64,000 nucleotides of DNA, taken from Bacillus pumilus (GTDB lineage Bacteria > Bacillota > Bacilli > Bacillales > Bacillaceae). Below the pieces are notes generated by a model that saw only the letters and a program-made list of their open reading frames with translations, made no database searches and had not been told where the DNA came from. This document shows positions 29,641 to 41,415 of the stretch, piece by piece. The stretch is from contig NZ_LT906438.1 of NCBI RefSeq assembly GCF_900186955.1, forward strand, positions 2,418,001 to 2,482,000, given 5' to 3'. The number at the start of each line of letters is the position of its first letter. The stretch's first letter is position 1. A program made the position numbers and the translations under genes.

Positions 29641-31965
29641 TCAAAGCACAGGTGAGACTTCGCTCATTATGCTATTCAGCCATTCCTTCAGCTCTTTGGC
29701 TGAGGAATATGTTAGTGTTTGATCGAGTTCCATCAATCGTTGTTTTGCTGTATAGGATGCTGATGCTGTTAAATCTTTTTTAGGGGCATCACGTACTATT
29801 GACAGCACACCATTCTCTATTTTAACAAAACCGAGTTCAAAAAACACCTTTGTCATAAAAATCATTGTATCTTTTGTCCAGCCTCTATGTTTCGCAAGCT
29901 CCATTCCTTGCTCCTTGAGAGGGAAACTTCCTCGCTTTAACAAGAATCCATAAAACCATTTGAATTGATCACGGCTAGGGAAAGAGGACATGAAATGATC
30001 TTCTTTTCTTTGGAAAACCGTATAAACTCTAGCTGGCTTTTGGTTTTCTAACAGCTGCCTTAGTAAGTGTTCATCTGCTGGAACATCTGCAAAGACAACA
30101 TACTTGCCTTCTACATCGAATGTTGAAACATTTTCTGCATGGACATGATGAATCGGGATTTTGACTTCCTGTTTTGTTTCTTCGTCAAAACAGACCACCA
30201 CATATTTTTCTGGGTCAAGCGTGGAGATTGTCTTTTCCCAATCCTTTTTGCCGCGCAAATCAAACAGCTGCCACTCATCTACTCGGGCATCTTTTAGCAT
30301 GAGCTGTGGTTTCTTCCGGTTATTCCATTCATTGATGGACATTTCACCAATGACGGAAATGCGGCTACCTGTGACAACTTCTTCTTTTAATTGACCTTGA
30401 TGAAAACCGACACAGTCAAGCAGCTGGTCTTCGTCTTTCAGAGACATTTTAATATGATTCTGATTTGCTCCAATTGTTCGGATTTCTTCAAGTCTCACAT
30501 CTTCAATCATGATGAACGGCTTTGGATTCTGCATGCCAAATGGTGACAGCATCCCCACTTCTTCAATTGCTTCAACCGTCAACTCGTCTACCTTGCATAC
30601 AGCATCAACCCGCTGAATCGGAATAAAATCTTCTTCTGTCAACGTTTCATTCGCATATTGATTTAATCTTTCCCTTAGTAAAGGAACATCATCCGCTCGA
30701 AGTGTCATACCCGCAGCCATCGGGTGCCCGCCAAAATGCGGCAGAATGTCACGGCATTTGCTTAAATGGAAAAATAGATCGAAGCCAGGAATACTCCGCG
30801 CTGATCCTTTTGCCATTTGCGTCTCTTCATCTATTCCAAGCACAATCGCCGGACGAGAAAATGTATCCGTCAATTTAGAGGCAACAATTCCGACAACACC
30901 CGGATTCCAGCCAGCTTTCGCTACTACGATTGCAGACTGGTCATCACCTGTCTCTTCCACCATTTGAATGGCTTCTTCTGTGATCGTACTCACAATTTTT
31001 TGACGTTCTTTATTCAGTTCTTGTACAAAACGAGCGAGTTCTTCTGCTTCATCCTTATCCTCTGTCATGAGAAGATGAACAGCTGGATCGGCCTGTTCAA
31101 TTCGTCCTACAGCATTCAGCCTTGGCGCAATTTGAAAGCCGACCGTTTCCTCATTTGCTTCTTCAAGAGTAGCACCTGCTTCTTTCAATAACGCCTTCAG
31201 CCCTGGTCTATTCGACTGCCTAAGCTGCATAAGCCCTTTTTTAGCGAGCCATCTATTCTCATCATGAAGCGGCACAAGATCCGCTATTGTCCCAATTGCC
31301 GCAAGATCTAACAGCTGAGTTGGCAGCTTTCCAAGAAGTGCATGCGCCACTTTAAATGCTACGCCTACACCGGCAAGTTCTTTAAAGGGATACTCACAGC
31401 CTGGCTGCTTAGGATGAACAATCGCAAGTGCCTCAGGCAGTTCCTCACTTGGTTCATGGTGATCTGTAATGATCAGGTCTAACCCTATTTCTTTTGCAAT
31501 ACGTGCTTCATTTACAGCTGCAATGCCTGTATCGACGGTGATGACAAGCGATGCGCCTTGCTCTTTGATATATCGGAAAGCCTGTTCATTAGGCCCATAG
31601 CCTTCTTTAAATCGATCTGGAATATAAAAGTCTACTTTCGCAGACAACTCTTTTAATGTATGTAAAAGCACAGACGTACTTGTCACACCATCCGCATCAT
31701 AGTCTCCGAAGATCACAATCGATTCCTGCTCTTCGATCGCTTTGTTGATGCGCTCTACTGCCTCTTTCATTCCTTTTAATAGAAATGGATCATGAAATTC
31801 GGCTTTTTGATCAAATAAAAAAGACCTCGCTTCTTCTACTTCTTCAAGTCCTCTTTTTACAAGAAGCGATGCAGTCAGCGCTGAAATATTCAGATTTTCA
31901 GAGAGTGATTTCACTTTTTCTTCGCTTGGATGTTCATATTCCCAGCGCATTTTGGATAATAACAT
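29641..31965 (-). CDS. recJ: Single-strand DNA exonuclease RecJ
   Basis: The 774-residue protein (B. subtilis YrvE) is a 5'-3' ssDNA exonuclease in recombination and repair. The DHH core has [13 protein letters not shown] near residue 80, TVDTGIAA and [12 protein letters not shown] near 155, and DHHA1 motif [11 protein letters not shown] near 395. An OB domain and a long C-terminal region follow. ATG at 31965 is preferred because GAGGGG lies eight bases upstream; that ribosome site can pair with a CCCCTC (see finding). Confidence 0.94.
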   Translation of the reverse strand: MLLSKMRWEYEHPSEEKVKSLSENLNISALTASLLVKRGLEEVEEARSFLFDQKAEFHDPFLLKGMKEAVERINKAIEEQESIVIFGDYDADGVTSTSVLLHTLKELSAKVDFYIPDRFKEGYGPNEQAFRYIKEQGASLVITVDTGIAAVNEARIAKEIGLDLIITDHHEPSEELPEALAIVHPKQPGCEYPFKELAGVGVAFKVAHALLGKLPTQLLDLAAIGTIADLVPLHDENRWLAKKGLMQLRQSNRPGLKALLKEAGATLEEANEETVGFQIAPRLNAVGRIEQADPAVHLLMTEDKDEAEELARFVQELNKERQKIVSTITEEAIQMVEETGDDQSAIVVAKAGWNPGVVGIVASKLTDTFSRPAIVLGIDEETQMAKGSARSIPGFDLFFHLSKCRDILPHFGGHPMAAGMTLRADDVPLLRERLNQYANETLTEEDFIPIQRVDAVCKVDELTVEAIEEVGMLSPFGMQNPKPFIMIEDVRLEEIRTIGANQNHIKMSLKDEDQLLDCVGFHQGQLKEEVVTGSRISVIGEMSINEWNNRKKPQLMLKDARVDEWQLFDLRGKKDWEKTISTLDPEKYVVVCFDEETKQEVKIPIHHVHAENVSTFDVEGKYVVFADVPADEHLLRQLLENQKPARVYTVFQRKEDHFMSSFPSRDQFKWFYGFLLKRGSFPLKEQGMELAKHRGWTKDTMIFMTKVFFELGFVKIENGVLSIVRDAPKKDLTASASYTAKQRLMELDQTLTYSSAKELKEWLNSIMSEVSPVL

Positions 31966-31987
31966 AAATTCACCCCTCAACCACACT

Positions 31988-32017
31988 ATTATACTAGAGT
32001 GGCCTGAGGGGTTTCAA
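31988..32017 (-). promoter_or_regulatory. SigA promoter of recJ
   Basis: TTGAAA (32012-32017) and TATAAT (31988-31993) are 18 bases apart on the minus strand. The -10 is in the loop of the inverted repeat 31973-32011, so a transcript from here would lack the distal arm. Confidence 0.65.
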
Positions 32018-32046
32018 TTTTTATTTTATGAAATTGTGCTGGAAGA

Positions 32047-32400
32047 TTATTTTTCCTTCCGGTTAAATGATGCTGGCTGTTCTTTTAAAGGCGTCACATT
32101 CGGTTTCTTTTGAACGTCTTTGTCGATCTTTTTATTCGAAACAGCAGGTGCAGGTGCGGCTGCACGCTCAGCTTTTAATGCCTTTAGTTCACGTTTTAGT
32201 TTCATAATTTGGAAAATCCCTGCAAAAGCCACAATGAGTCCGCCCATGAGCACAGAACCAATAATGACAAGGATCAGCGGCCATTCAGCCGATCCAAATA
32301 AGTAGTCAACTTGCACCGGCCGCACATTGATTACGGCAAATACTGAGACAATTAATACGAAAATAAATGCGAGTATGATGGTCCATTGTTGTTTGTTCAT
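32047..32400 (-). CDS. yrvD: LapA-family membrane protein YrvD
   Basis: The 117-residue protein has two N-terminal membrane helices (about 7-25 and 42-65, with LVIIGSVLMGGLIVAFAGIF), then a basic cytoplasmic coiled coil (LKRELKALKAERAA) and an Ala/Pro-rich Lys tail. This is the LapA (lipopolysaccharide assembly A-like) domain layout, DUF1049. Its function in Gram-positives is unknown. It lies between recJ and yrvC. Confidence 0.82.
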   Translation of the reverse strand: MNKQQWTIILAFIFVLIVSVFAVINVRPVQVDYLFGSAEWPLILVIIGSVLMGGLIVAFAGIFQIMKLKRELKALKAERAAAPAPAVSNKKIDKDVQKKPNVTPLKEQPASFNRKEK

Positions 32401-32502
32401 CTACATATCCCCCAAGCTTTTTCTTTTATTCTTCCCTTTTCATAGTCCTTTTTAAACACAGAAAGAAAAGTGCGGAAGAAAATCTAACAGCATGGGCATG
32501 AA

Positions 32503-32990
32503 TTAGCTGCTGAGTTTTTTTAAAATGAGATTCTTTTTTTCTTGTCTTTCTCCAGAAATAACAAGGGTATCCCCTTCTTCAATGACCGTTTCAGGTCCTG
32601 GATTCATTTTCTCATATGATTTTCTCACGATAGCGATGACTGTTACTTGATCATATTGGCGGACACTCAGGTCACCGATTGTTTGCTGAACAGCTGGTGC
32701 ATTCTTTTCAATCTTAAACCATTCAATCATCAGTTTATCAATGGCTACTTCTACAGTTTCAAGCGCTTTCGGCTTATATACCATGCCGCCTAAGATTGCT
32801 GCAATTTGTCTTGCTTCTTCATCGTTTAGCAAGATACTAGAAATAGATTCTTCATGATCGTCCTCTTGAAAATGATACATTTCTCTCTCCTGCCGTCATC
32901 GTGTGTAATGATGGCAAGCTTCTCATTATTTCTTGTGATCATTTCGGCTTTGTGACCGATACCTGGCAGTTCAGTTTCCCGAACCTTCAT
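32503..32990 (-). pseudogene. yrvC: yrvC (TrkA-C domain, KhtT-like), frameshifted
   Basis: An ATG at 32990 with GGAGGG upstream opens a frame (MKVRETELPGIGHKAEM...HDDGRRE) matching the N-terminus of KhtT-like regulators. It runs out of frame and stops at 32826. The remaining domain continues in another frame from 32880 (MYHFQEDDHEES...), with the TrkA-C region VTVIAIVRKS...TLVISGERQ. The joint is an AGAGAG run (32883-32888 on plus as CTCTCT); removing one AG restores HDDGRREMYHF and a 161-residue protein. Family members regulate K+/H+ antiporters. The downstream part might still be translated from its own AGGAGAG. Confidence 0.82.
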
Positions 32991-33134
32991 AACAGCCCTC
33001 CAAAGCCAAATGCCTCAAACGGACACTTGCTTTCTATACTGGTCTAAACGTATGTCATTATAGCAAAAGACCATTTCAAGATCAATGATACCCGAAATGT
33101 TTTTTCGAATCGTCTGATTTCCGGAAAAACTAAA

Positions 33135-33161
33135 GAAAAAAGACTGCCATTCAGGCAGTCT
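33135..33161 (-). terminator. Terminator after secDF
   Basis: Minus strand stem AGACTGCC/GGCAGTCT with a five-base loop, then TTTTTTC. Confidence 0.88.
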
Positions 33162-33168
33162 CACTCAA

Positions 33169-35397
33169 TTAAATATCTTGCTCAGTATCAATCTTCGCCG
33201 GTTTTTTCATCTCACGGCCTTTCCACATGAGCCAAATTTGCGCTGCGATATATAGAGATGAGTACACCCCTGTTAACAGACCGACAAGTAAGGCGATGGA
33301 GAAGTTTGTAATTGACGCTGATCCAAAGATAAGGAGTGTAATTACAACGACAAGTACGGTTAATACCGTGTTGACAGATCGCGTAAAGGTTTGCTGTAAA
33401 CTTAAGTTCACAATGTACGATAGATCTTCAATGGTTTTTGGTTTGCGCTTCTTCATTTGTTCACGAACCCTGTCAAAGGTGACAATCGTGTCGTTGATCG
33501 AATATCCGATGACTGTGAGGATCGCCGCAATGAAGGTGACATCCACCTCTAAACGCGTAATACTAAAGAAGGCCACGATAAAGAACGCGTCATACAGCAG
33601 TGAAATAATCGCTGCAATGGCCATTTTATATTCAAATCGAACGGATACATATAAAATGATCCCGATTGAAGCAATGATGACAGCATATAATGCATTTCGG
33701 GCAAGTTCTTTCCCAACAGTCGGAGACACTGTACTTACGTTCGGCTCCGTTCCGTATTTATCTTTGAAGTAATCTTTCACTTCAGCAATCTTTTCTTTGT
33801 TCGGCACACCGACAAATCTCGCTGCTGCCTGATTTTCTTTTTGACCCGATAACACGACACTGTCTGTCTCAAGGTCCAGCTTTTTAAAGTCTTGCTCGAC
33901 TTGTTCAGTTGACAGCTTGTGATCACTTTGGATATCAATTCTAGTTCCACTTGTAAAGTCAATTCCCGCATTCAGCTTGAAGATGGAAAGAACGATGATT
34001 CCCGCAATGGTGATAGTAGCTGAGAAAATCATAAATCCTTTACGTTTGCTGACGAAATCCCACTTATCAAATGGTGTTTTTGGCTCGGTGGTTTCTGTTG
34101 TTTCATGAATGTTCATAATGTCTTTTTGACGAACACCAAACCAGCCTTTTCTCCGGTCAAGATAGCGGCTTTCAACAAGAAGACCAAGAAGGAATCTTGA
34201 TAGGAAGACAGCTGTGATAAAGCTAGTTAAAATCGATAGGATGAGCATCGTTGCAAATCCTTTTACCGAGCTTGTCCCGAAGAAGAACAGCACGCCGCCG
34301 GCAATAATACTTGTTAAGTTTGCATCAAAGATGGTTGCAAATGATCGGCGGTTCCCTGATCTGAAAGCAGAACGGACTGATTTGCCGAGCTTGAGCTCTT
34401 CTTTGATCCGCTCATAAGTAATAATGTTGGCATCAACAGCCATCCCTACCCCTAGAATCAATGCCGCAATTCCAGGCAGCGTCATGACTGCACCCATCCA
34501 ATCAAACACTTGAAGCGTAATGTAAATATAAGCTGAAAGTGTGATGACAGCGATAAGACCAGGTAATCGGTAATAAAGCAGCATGAATAAGAAGATAAAT
34601 GCGATTCCTACAATTCCTGCGAACACTGTTTCGTCCAGTGCTTGTTCACCAAACTGTGCACTCACAGATGTTGAATATTTTTCTGTTAATTTCACTGGCA
34701 ATGCCCCGGCATTTAAAATACTTGCAAGGTCCTTTGCCTCTTGGACAGTAAATTTCCCTTCAATTTGCACGTCACTGCTGTTAATTTCTTGATTCACATT
34801 CGGTGCAGAGACATACTTATGGTTTGATTTTGAGACTTCTTTTTTGAAGGAATCTCCTTTGTGGTAATCAAGCCAAATGACAAGCTGGTTATTCGGCGCC
34901 ATCGCCGCTACTTTTCTTGTGACGTCACCAAATTTTTTCGCATCCTTTAGTTTAACCGTCACAATTGGCTCATTCGTTTGACTGAATGTTTGTTTTGCAC
35001 TGTTTTCGACCAGGTCAGCCCCGTTAAGGAGTTCTTTATCATTCGTATCTCTGAAGGATAGCTGTGCTTCAGTGGAAAGAATCTCCCTAGCTCTGTTTTG
35101 ATCTTTTACTCCCGCAAGCTGCACACGGATACGATTGTTGCCTTCAATCGAGATGTTCGGCTCACTTACACCTAGCACATTGGCTCTTCGGTTTAAAGCC
35201 TCCACTGTACTGACGAGGACACTATTTGTGATTTTATCCTCTTTTTTCACTGGATGTACATCATACAGGACCTCAAATCCACCCTGTAAATCCAGCCCTA
35301 GCGTCATATCTTTCGCAACAGGCTTTGTTAGTAAGCCTACGCCAGTTCCGATTAACAGAACCACTAAGAAAAACGCAAGAATGCGCCCTTTTTTCAT
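33169..35397 (-). CDS. secDF: Protein translocase subunits SecD and SecF, fused
   Basis: The 742-residue fusion of SecD and SecF, as in B. subtilis (737), assists Sec-dependent export using the proton gradient. Twelve membrane segments are expected. The SecD part has LGLDLQGGFEVLYDV near residue 33, a large external P1 domain to about 255, and VGMAVDANIITYERIKEE near 318. The SecF part begins around residue 440 with FTSGTRIDIQ and has IGYSINDTIVTFDRVRE near 640. It is a single continuous frame. yajC, another Sec accessory, lies 5 kb away in the same direction. Confidence 0.97.
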   Translation of the reverse strand: MKKGRILAFFLVVLLIGTGVGLLTKPVAKDMTLGLDLQGGFEVLYDVHPVKKEDKITNSVLVSTVEALNRRANVLGVSEPNISIEGNNRIRVQLAGVKDQNRAREILSTEAQLSFRDTNDKELLNGADLVENSAKQTFSQTNEPIVTVKLKDAKKFGDVTRKVAAMAPNNQLVIWLDYHKGDSFKKEVSKSNHKYVSAPNVNQEINSSDVQIEGKFTVQEAKDLASILNAGALPVKLTEKYSTSVSAQFGEQALDETVFAGIVGIAFIFLFMLLYYRLPGLIAVITLSAYIYITLQVFDWMGAVMTLPGIAALILGVGMAVDANIITYERIKEELKLGKSVRSAFRSGNRRSFATIFDANLTSIIAGGVLFFFGTSSVKGFATMLILSILTSFITAVFLSRFLLGLLVESRYLDRRKGWFGVRQKDIMNIHETTETTEPKTPFDKWDFVSKRKGFMIFSATITIAGIIVLSIFKLNAGIDFTSGTRIDIQSDHKLSTEQVEQDFKKLDLETDSVVLSGQKENQAAARFVGVPNKEKIAEVKDYFKDKYGTEPNVSTVSPTVGKELARNALYAVIIASIGIILYVSVRFEYKMAIAAIISLLYDAFFIVAFFSITRLEVDVTFIAAILTVIGYSINDTIVTFDRVREQMKKRKPKTIEDLSYIVNLSLQQTFTRSVNTVLTVLVVVITLLIFGSASITNFSIALLVGLLTGVYSSLYIAAQIWLMWKGREMKKPAKIDTEQDI

Positions 35398-35438
35398 TAT
35401 GTATTTCCTCCTTAAACACCTGAATCCATTAAGATGGC

Positions 35439-35735
35439 TTATTTCAACAGTTCATCTAGCATATTCTTGCCATCTTCACTGTCCAAAAAAGCAGACGTTT
35501 TAAACGACTGAACGGTTGCATAGTTCATAAATTCGCCAATTTTCACAGATAAAATATCTGCAACCATTTCATGAATCGGATACTCTTGTTTTTTCTTCCA
35601 CTTCTTATTCTCTAAGTATGACCATAATTCCTCTAAATCTACATCTTTATAGCCCAAAACGATGAATTCTTCAAGCTTACTGAACAGAAAAGGCTTTAAA
35701 TGGTCTTTGTAAATTGCAGCCGGATGTTGTGTCAA
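35439..35735 (-). CDS. comN: Post-transcriptional regulator ComN
   Basis: The 98-residue cytosolic protein corresponds to B. subtilis ComN (YrzD), which promotes accumulation of comE mRNA and localises to the division site and poles through DivIVA. The recognisable core is FLFSKLEEFIVLGYKDVDLEELWSYL in the first half and YPIHEMVADILSVKIGEFMNYATV. Acidic and helical, without catalytic motifs. It is 41 bases upstream of secDF and divergent from spoVB. Confidence 0.85.
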   Translation of the reverse strand: MTQHPAAIYKDHLKPFLFSKLEEFIVLGYKDVDLEELWSYLENKKWKKKQEYPIHEMVADILSVKIGEFMNYATVQSFKTSAFLDSEDGKNMLDELLK

Positions 35736-35850
35736 TGGGACGCTCCCCCTTTTCAGTTTTTATCGAGAGACTTGTCATGCTTGGACGATATACACGCATA
35801 TCTTATTGTATATGATTCTATGTCGTTTGAGAAGGCAGGTGATCTTTGAT

Positions 35851-37401
35851 TTGACGAAGCAAACGTTTTTAAAGGGCACGATTATTTTAATTTTAGCAGG
35901 TTTTATCACGAGAATATTGGGTTTTGTCAATCGAATTGTCATTGCAAGGTTCATTGGCGAAGAAGGAGTCGGGCTTTATATGATGGCTGCTCCTACCTTT
36001 TTTCTCGCTGTGACGCTAACACAATTCGGACTGCCTGTCGCTATCAGCAAGCTTGTCGCAGAAGCAGAAGCCCGGGGTGACAAACAGAAAACAAAACGAA
36101 TTCTTGTCATGTCTCTTGCGATAACAGGGACTCTCAGCCTGATATTCACGCCGCTCTTTTTATGGTTTGCACCCATCATGGCAGAAAATATGCTGACAGA
36201 TCCTAGAACGGTCTATCCACTGCTTGCCATTACGCCCGTTGTCCCAGTCATCGCCATTTCCAGTGTGCTAAGAGGATATTTTCAAGGCAGACAGCAAATG
36301 AGCCCGCTTGCCATATCTCAAGTACTGGAACAGGTTGCAAGAATTTCTCTAGTGGCAGTATGTACAACGGCTTTCCTTCCTTATGGGATTGAATATGCGG
36401 CAGCAGGTGCGATGATTTCATCTGTTATTGGAGAGATGATTTCACTTGCTTATTTACTGATTGCCTTTCGTTATAAAAAGACCATTCGTATTCGAAAACG
36501 ATTTTTTAAGGCGATTCATGACGGTAAGGACACGTTTAAGCAGCTGATGAGTATTGCCCTGCCAACAACAGGCAGCCGTTTTATCGGGAATATTTCGTGG
36601 TTTTTAGAGCCGATAGTTGTCGCGCAAAGTCTTGCCATTGCTGGATATGCGGCCGTCGAGGCGACAAGACAATACGGGGAATTGACTGGTCTTGCGCTGA
36701 CCCTTTTGACACTGCCTAGCTTTATTACGTATTCTCTCTCCACTGCACTGGTCCCAGCAATCAGTGAAGGAATGGAGCAGAACAAACGCAAAACGGTCGA
36801 ATACAGGCTGAAGCAGGCGATGCGTCTTTGTCTACTCAGCGGAGGTATTTCCTGTATTATTCTTTTCGTTTACGCAGAAGATTTAACGCTCTTTATGTAT
36901 GGTTCATCGCATGCGGCTATTTATGTAAAATTCATGGCACCATTTTTTCTTCTATATTATTTTCAAGGGCCGCTTCAAGCCGTCTTGCAAGCACTCAATT
37001 TAGCTGGTGCGGCGATGACGAATAGTCTGATAGGTGCTGTTGTGAAAACAGGAATGATCTTTGTTCTTGCTTCACAGCCGGGCTTTGGCATTATGGGGGC
37101 AGCACTTGCAATATTAATCGGCATCGTCCTTGTCACGCTGCTTCATGCGGCAACTGTCGGTAAAGTACTGCCTATTCATTTACCAATGAAGGAATATGGG
37201 ATATGCGTTCTTGTGATCATCGGCACTGGGGCCGTGAGCCTTTGGCTGAAATCTCAAGTAAACGGGCTCTTTTCTGCCCCTATTGAGCTTGTGATGCTGA
37301 TCTTTGTTACGTGCGCGCTGTATGTCATTCTATTAATCTGTCTAGGGCTAGTGAAGCGAGAAGAGCTTCGCCGTATCCCGTTTATAGGGAAACTGCTTTA
37401 G
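35851..37401 (+). CDS. spoVB: Stage V sporulation protein SpoVB (MOP flippase family)
   Basis: The 516-residue membrane protein of the polysaccharide transporter/MATE-like MOP superfamily has about 14 helices and is needed for spore cortex synthesis, probably as a lipid II flippase. The start is TTG (MTKQTFLKGTIILILAGF) nine bases after AGGTG and aligned to the family N-terminus; longer starts are not supported. Motifs are RFIGEEGVGLYMMAAPTFF near residue 28 and RGYFQGRQQMSPLAISQ near 135. It converges with yrbG, leaving only one base between the stops. Confidence 0.93.
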   Translation: MTKQTFLKGTIILILAGFITRILGFVNRIVIARFIGEEGVGLYMMAAPTFFLAVTLTQFGLPVAISKLVAEAEARGDKQKTKRILVMSLAITGTLSLIFTPLFLWFAPIMAENMLTDPRTVYPLLAITPVVPVIAISSVLRGYFQGRQQMSPLAISQVLEQVARISLVAVCTTAFLPYGIEYAAAGAMISSVIGEMISLAYLLIAFRYKKTIRIRKRFFKAIHDGKDTFKQLMSIALPTTGSRFIGNISWFLEPIVVAQSLAIAGYAAVEATRQYGELTGLALTLLTLPSFITYSLSTALVPAISEGMEQNKRKTVEYRLKQAMRLCLLSGGISCIILFVYAEDLTLFMYGSSHAAIYVKFMAPFFLLYYFQGPLQAVLQALNLAGAAMTNSLIGAVVKTGMIFVLASQPGFGIMGAALAILIGIVLVTLLHAATVGKVLPIHLPMKEYGICVLVIIGTGAVSLWLKSQVNGLFSAPIELVMLIFVTCALYVILLICLGLVKREELRRIPFIGKLL

Positions 37402-37402
37402 C

Positions 37403-38065
37403 TCATTTCTTCTTGATCACTTCATCTTTCAAATCAATATAAAATGTCTTTTGATTAAAGCTGCAGTAGGAAATCTGATCAATTTCATGATAGCCCCTTT
37501 TGGCAAGCTCATCTTTCAGCCACTGTTCATTTTGATTAATTTGCTTCAAATGATCGTGCTGTACAACGCCATCAGCAATAAGTGGCAGCTCAAGCGCTCC
37601 GTGTGTGTGCTTGTTTTCTTTTTCGACAACCGCAAGCTTTCCGGATGGCTCTAAAATGGCGTAAGACACATCCTGAATGCTATCGATGTTGTTTTCTCTT
37701 AATTGAATGAGCAGGTCATCAAAATTGTATCGCTGTTTTCTCATCGCACCCTCGTCAATTTTCCCATTAATGATGAGCAGGACCGGTTTGCCGTCAAGAA
37801 AGCGCCGGACACCTTGGAATTTCAATGAGAGATAGGCAAGTGTGATTTGAATGAAGGTTAACAGCAGGATCGGCCATACCGTATGTAACATGTGATCCTC
37901 GACTTCTTCTATAGCGAGAACCGCAATTTCTGCGATCATCATAAAAATGACAAGATCTAAAATACTCAATTCGCCAATTTCTCTCTTGCCCATTAACCGA
38001 AAAATAAACCAAATAAGAAAATATAAAATGATTGTTCTCATGGAGATAATCAAGATGTCCTGCAT
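37403..38065 (-). CDS. yrbG: DUF421 membrane protein YrbG
   Basis: The 220-residue protein has three N-terminal membrane helices (MQDILIISMRTIILYFLIWF... to about residue 85) and a cytoplasmic DUF421/YetF-like domain including PVLLIINGKIDEGAMRKQRYNFDDLLIQLREN. The ATG is ten bases after AGGAGG. Paralogues in Bacillus include YetF and YdfS; the function is unclear. It converges with spoVB with no terminator between them. Confidence 0.88.
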   Translation of the reverse strand: MQDILIISMRTIILYFLIWFIFRLMGKREIGELSILDLVIFMMIAEIAVLAIEEVEDHMLHTVWPILLLTFIQITLAYLSLKFQGVRRFLDGKPVLLIINGKIDEGAMRKQRYNFDDLLIQLRENNIDSIQDVSYAILEPSGKLAVVEKENKHTHGALELPLIADGVVQHDHLKQINQNEQWLKDELAKRGYHEIDQISYCSFNQKTFYIDLKDEVIKKK

Positions 38066-38230
38066 GTGATGTAAACCCTCCTTCTCCACCATAGCTTGTG
38101 TCAAAACCCTTTATTTATGTAGAAAAGAAAGCCTCTGTTTTTATCGTGAGAAACATGTCTATTTTTTCTTCTATGTGAATACATTTTAGTAAAAGACAAG
38201 CTTCGGTCAATTGGAGAGGAGACGAATCAC

Positions 38231-38608
38231 ATGCAGGAAACGAAACAAATCGGAAAAGGGATTTTATCCGGCTTAATGGCCATTTTTATCGTCATGATTG
38301 TCACAAGCTTACTTGTATCGCTCATGCTTACCTTCACAAGTATGCAGGAATCATCGTTTAAATGGATGATTATGATTTTGTCCTTTGTGGCACTTTTATT
38401 AGGGGGGATCATTTCTGGAGGAAAGGCAAAGGAGCGCGGCTGGTTCATTGGTGCGATTACTTCGCTGATCTTTTCCCTCACTGTATTTTTGTTTCAATAT
38501 TTAGGGTTTGGAGAAACCTTTTCACCAGAGCAGTTCATCTATCATGGGGCATTTCTAGGGATTTGTATGCTCGGCGGAATGATTGGCGTCAATCTTCGAG
38601 GCAAATAA
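38231..38608 (+). CDS. yrzE: YrzE family membrane protein (TIGR04086)
   Basis: The 125-residue integral membrane protein has four hydrophobic segments and the family's GGIISGGKAKERGWFIGA near the middle. AGAGGAG lies eleven bases before the ATG. It diverges from yrbG and converges with yajC. Function unknown; conserved here in Bacillus. Confidence 0.83.
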   Translation: MQETKQIGKGILSGLMAIFIVMIVTSLLVSLMLTFTSMQESSFKWMIMILSFVALLLGGIISGGKAKERGWFIGAITSLIFSLTVFLFQYLGFGETFSPEQFIYHGAFLGICMLGGMIGVNLRGK

Positions 38609-38640
38609 AAAAAGAGCGGATCTATATCGCTCTTTTTTTT
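38607..38640. terminator. Bidirectional terminator between yrzE and yajC
   Basis: Arms AGAGCG and CGCTCT with A7 on the left and T8 on the right, so it stops both genes. Confidence 0.88.
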
Positions 38641-38659
38641 ATGGCTATGTATCGGAGGA

Positions 38660-38926
38660 TTAGCCTTTGTCAGCTAATTCTCTAATAGCACGACGATCGA
38701 AAGTTAAACGGTTGTTTTCGCTTGTTTTGATGACCACTTTTGATTCATCAATGTAGTCGATTTCACCGTGTAAACCACCGATTGTGACGATTTTATCGCC
38801 TTTTGATAAAGATTGCTGCATCTGACGCACAGCTTTTTGTTGCTTTTGCTGTGGACGGATTAATAAGAAGTAAAGCACAGCAAACATGACAACAATCATA
38901 ATGATTGAACCCATACCACCATCCAT
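38660..38926 (-). CDS. yajC: Preprotein translocase subunit YajC
   Basis: This 88-residue single-pass membrane protein (B. subtilis YrbF) associates with SecDF and the translocon. One membrane helix lies at about residues 6-22 (IIMIVVMFAVLYFLLIRPQ), followed by the conserved RPQQKQQKAVRQMQQSL and a small beta domain with GDKIVTIGGLHGEI. It ends the ruvA-ruvB-queA-tgt-yajC operon. Confidence 0.94.
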   Translation of the reverse strand: MDGGMGSIIMIVVMFAVLYFLLIRPQQKQQKAVRQMQQSLSKGDKIVTIGGLHGEIDYIDESKVVIKTSENNRLTFDRRAIRELADKG

Positions 38927-38974
38927 TCTATTTCACCCCTTTCTAAAGCATTGTAAAGCCTTTTCGTTTATAGG

Positions 38975-41180
<2,206 letters not shown>

Positions 41181-41214
41181 TTCCTTCACCTATTCTGTAG
41201 TTAACTAGTTAACG

Positions 41215-41415
41215 TTATTTCATCCGTCCAAAGATATTCAGTAATATGGTTAGCACGATGCTAATGACAATGCATGTGATCACAGGAAAAAAGAACGTCA
41301 CATTTCCTTTTTTTACAAAAATATCACCTGGAAGCTTACCAACCAATTGAAAACCTAATCCTGCGGCAAAAAGGACACCACCTAAAATCATCAATATTTT
41401 AGGGAATTCAGTCAC
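41215..41415 (-). CDS. yrzS: DUF2905 small membrane protein
   Basis: The 66-residue protein starts with GTG ([21 protein letters not shown]) nine bases after GGAGG and overlaps the end of ruvB by eight bases. Two membrane helices surround [22 protein letters not shown], the DUF2905 signature. Function unknown. A longer frame running into ruvB is a shadow of that gene. Confidence 0.85.
   Translation of the reverse strand: MTEFPKILMILGGVLFAAGLGFQLVGKLPGDIFVKKGNVTFFFPVITCIVISIVLTILLNIFGRMK

Noticed and set aside
33227-33772. Plus-strand open frame of 181 codons over secDF
   Set aside because: It is a shadow frame antisense to the SecF part of secDF, which is intact and continuous.
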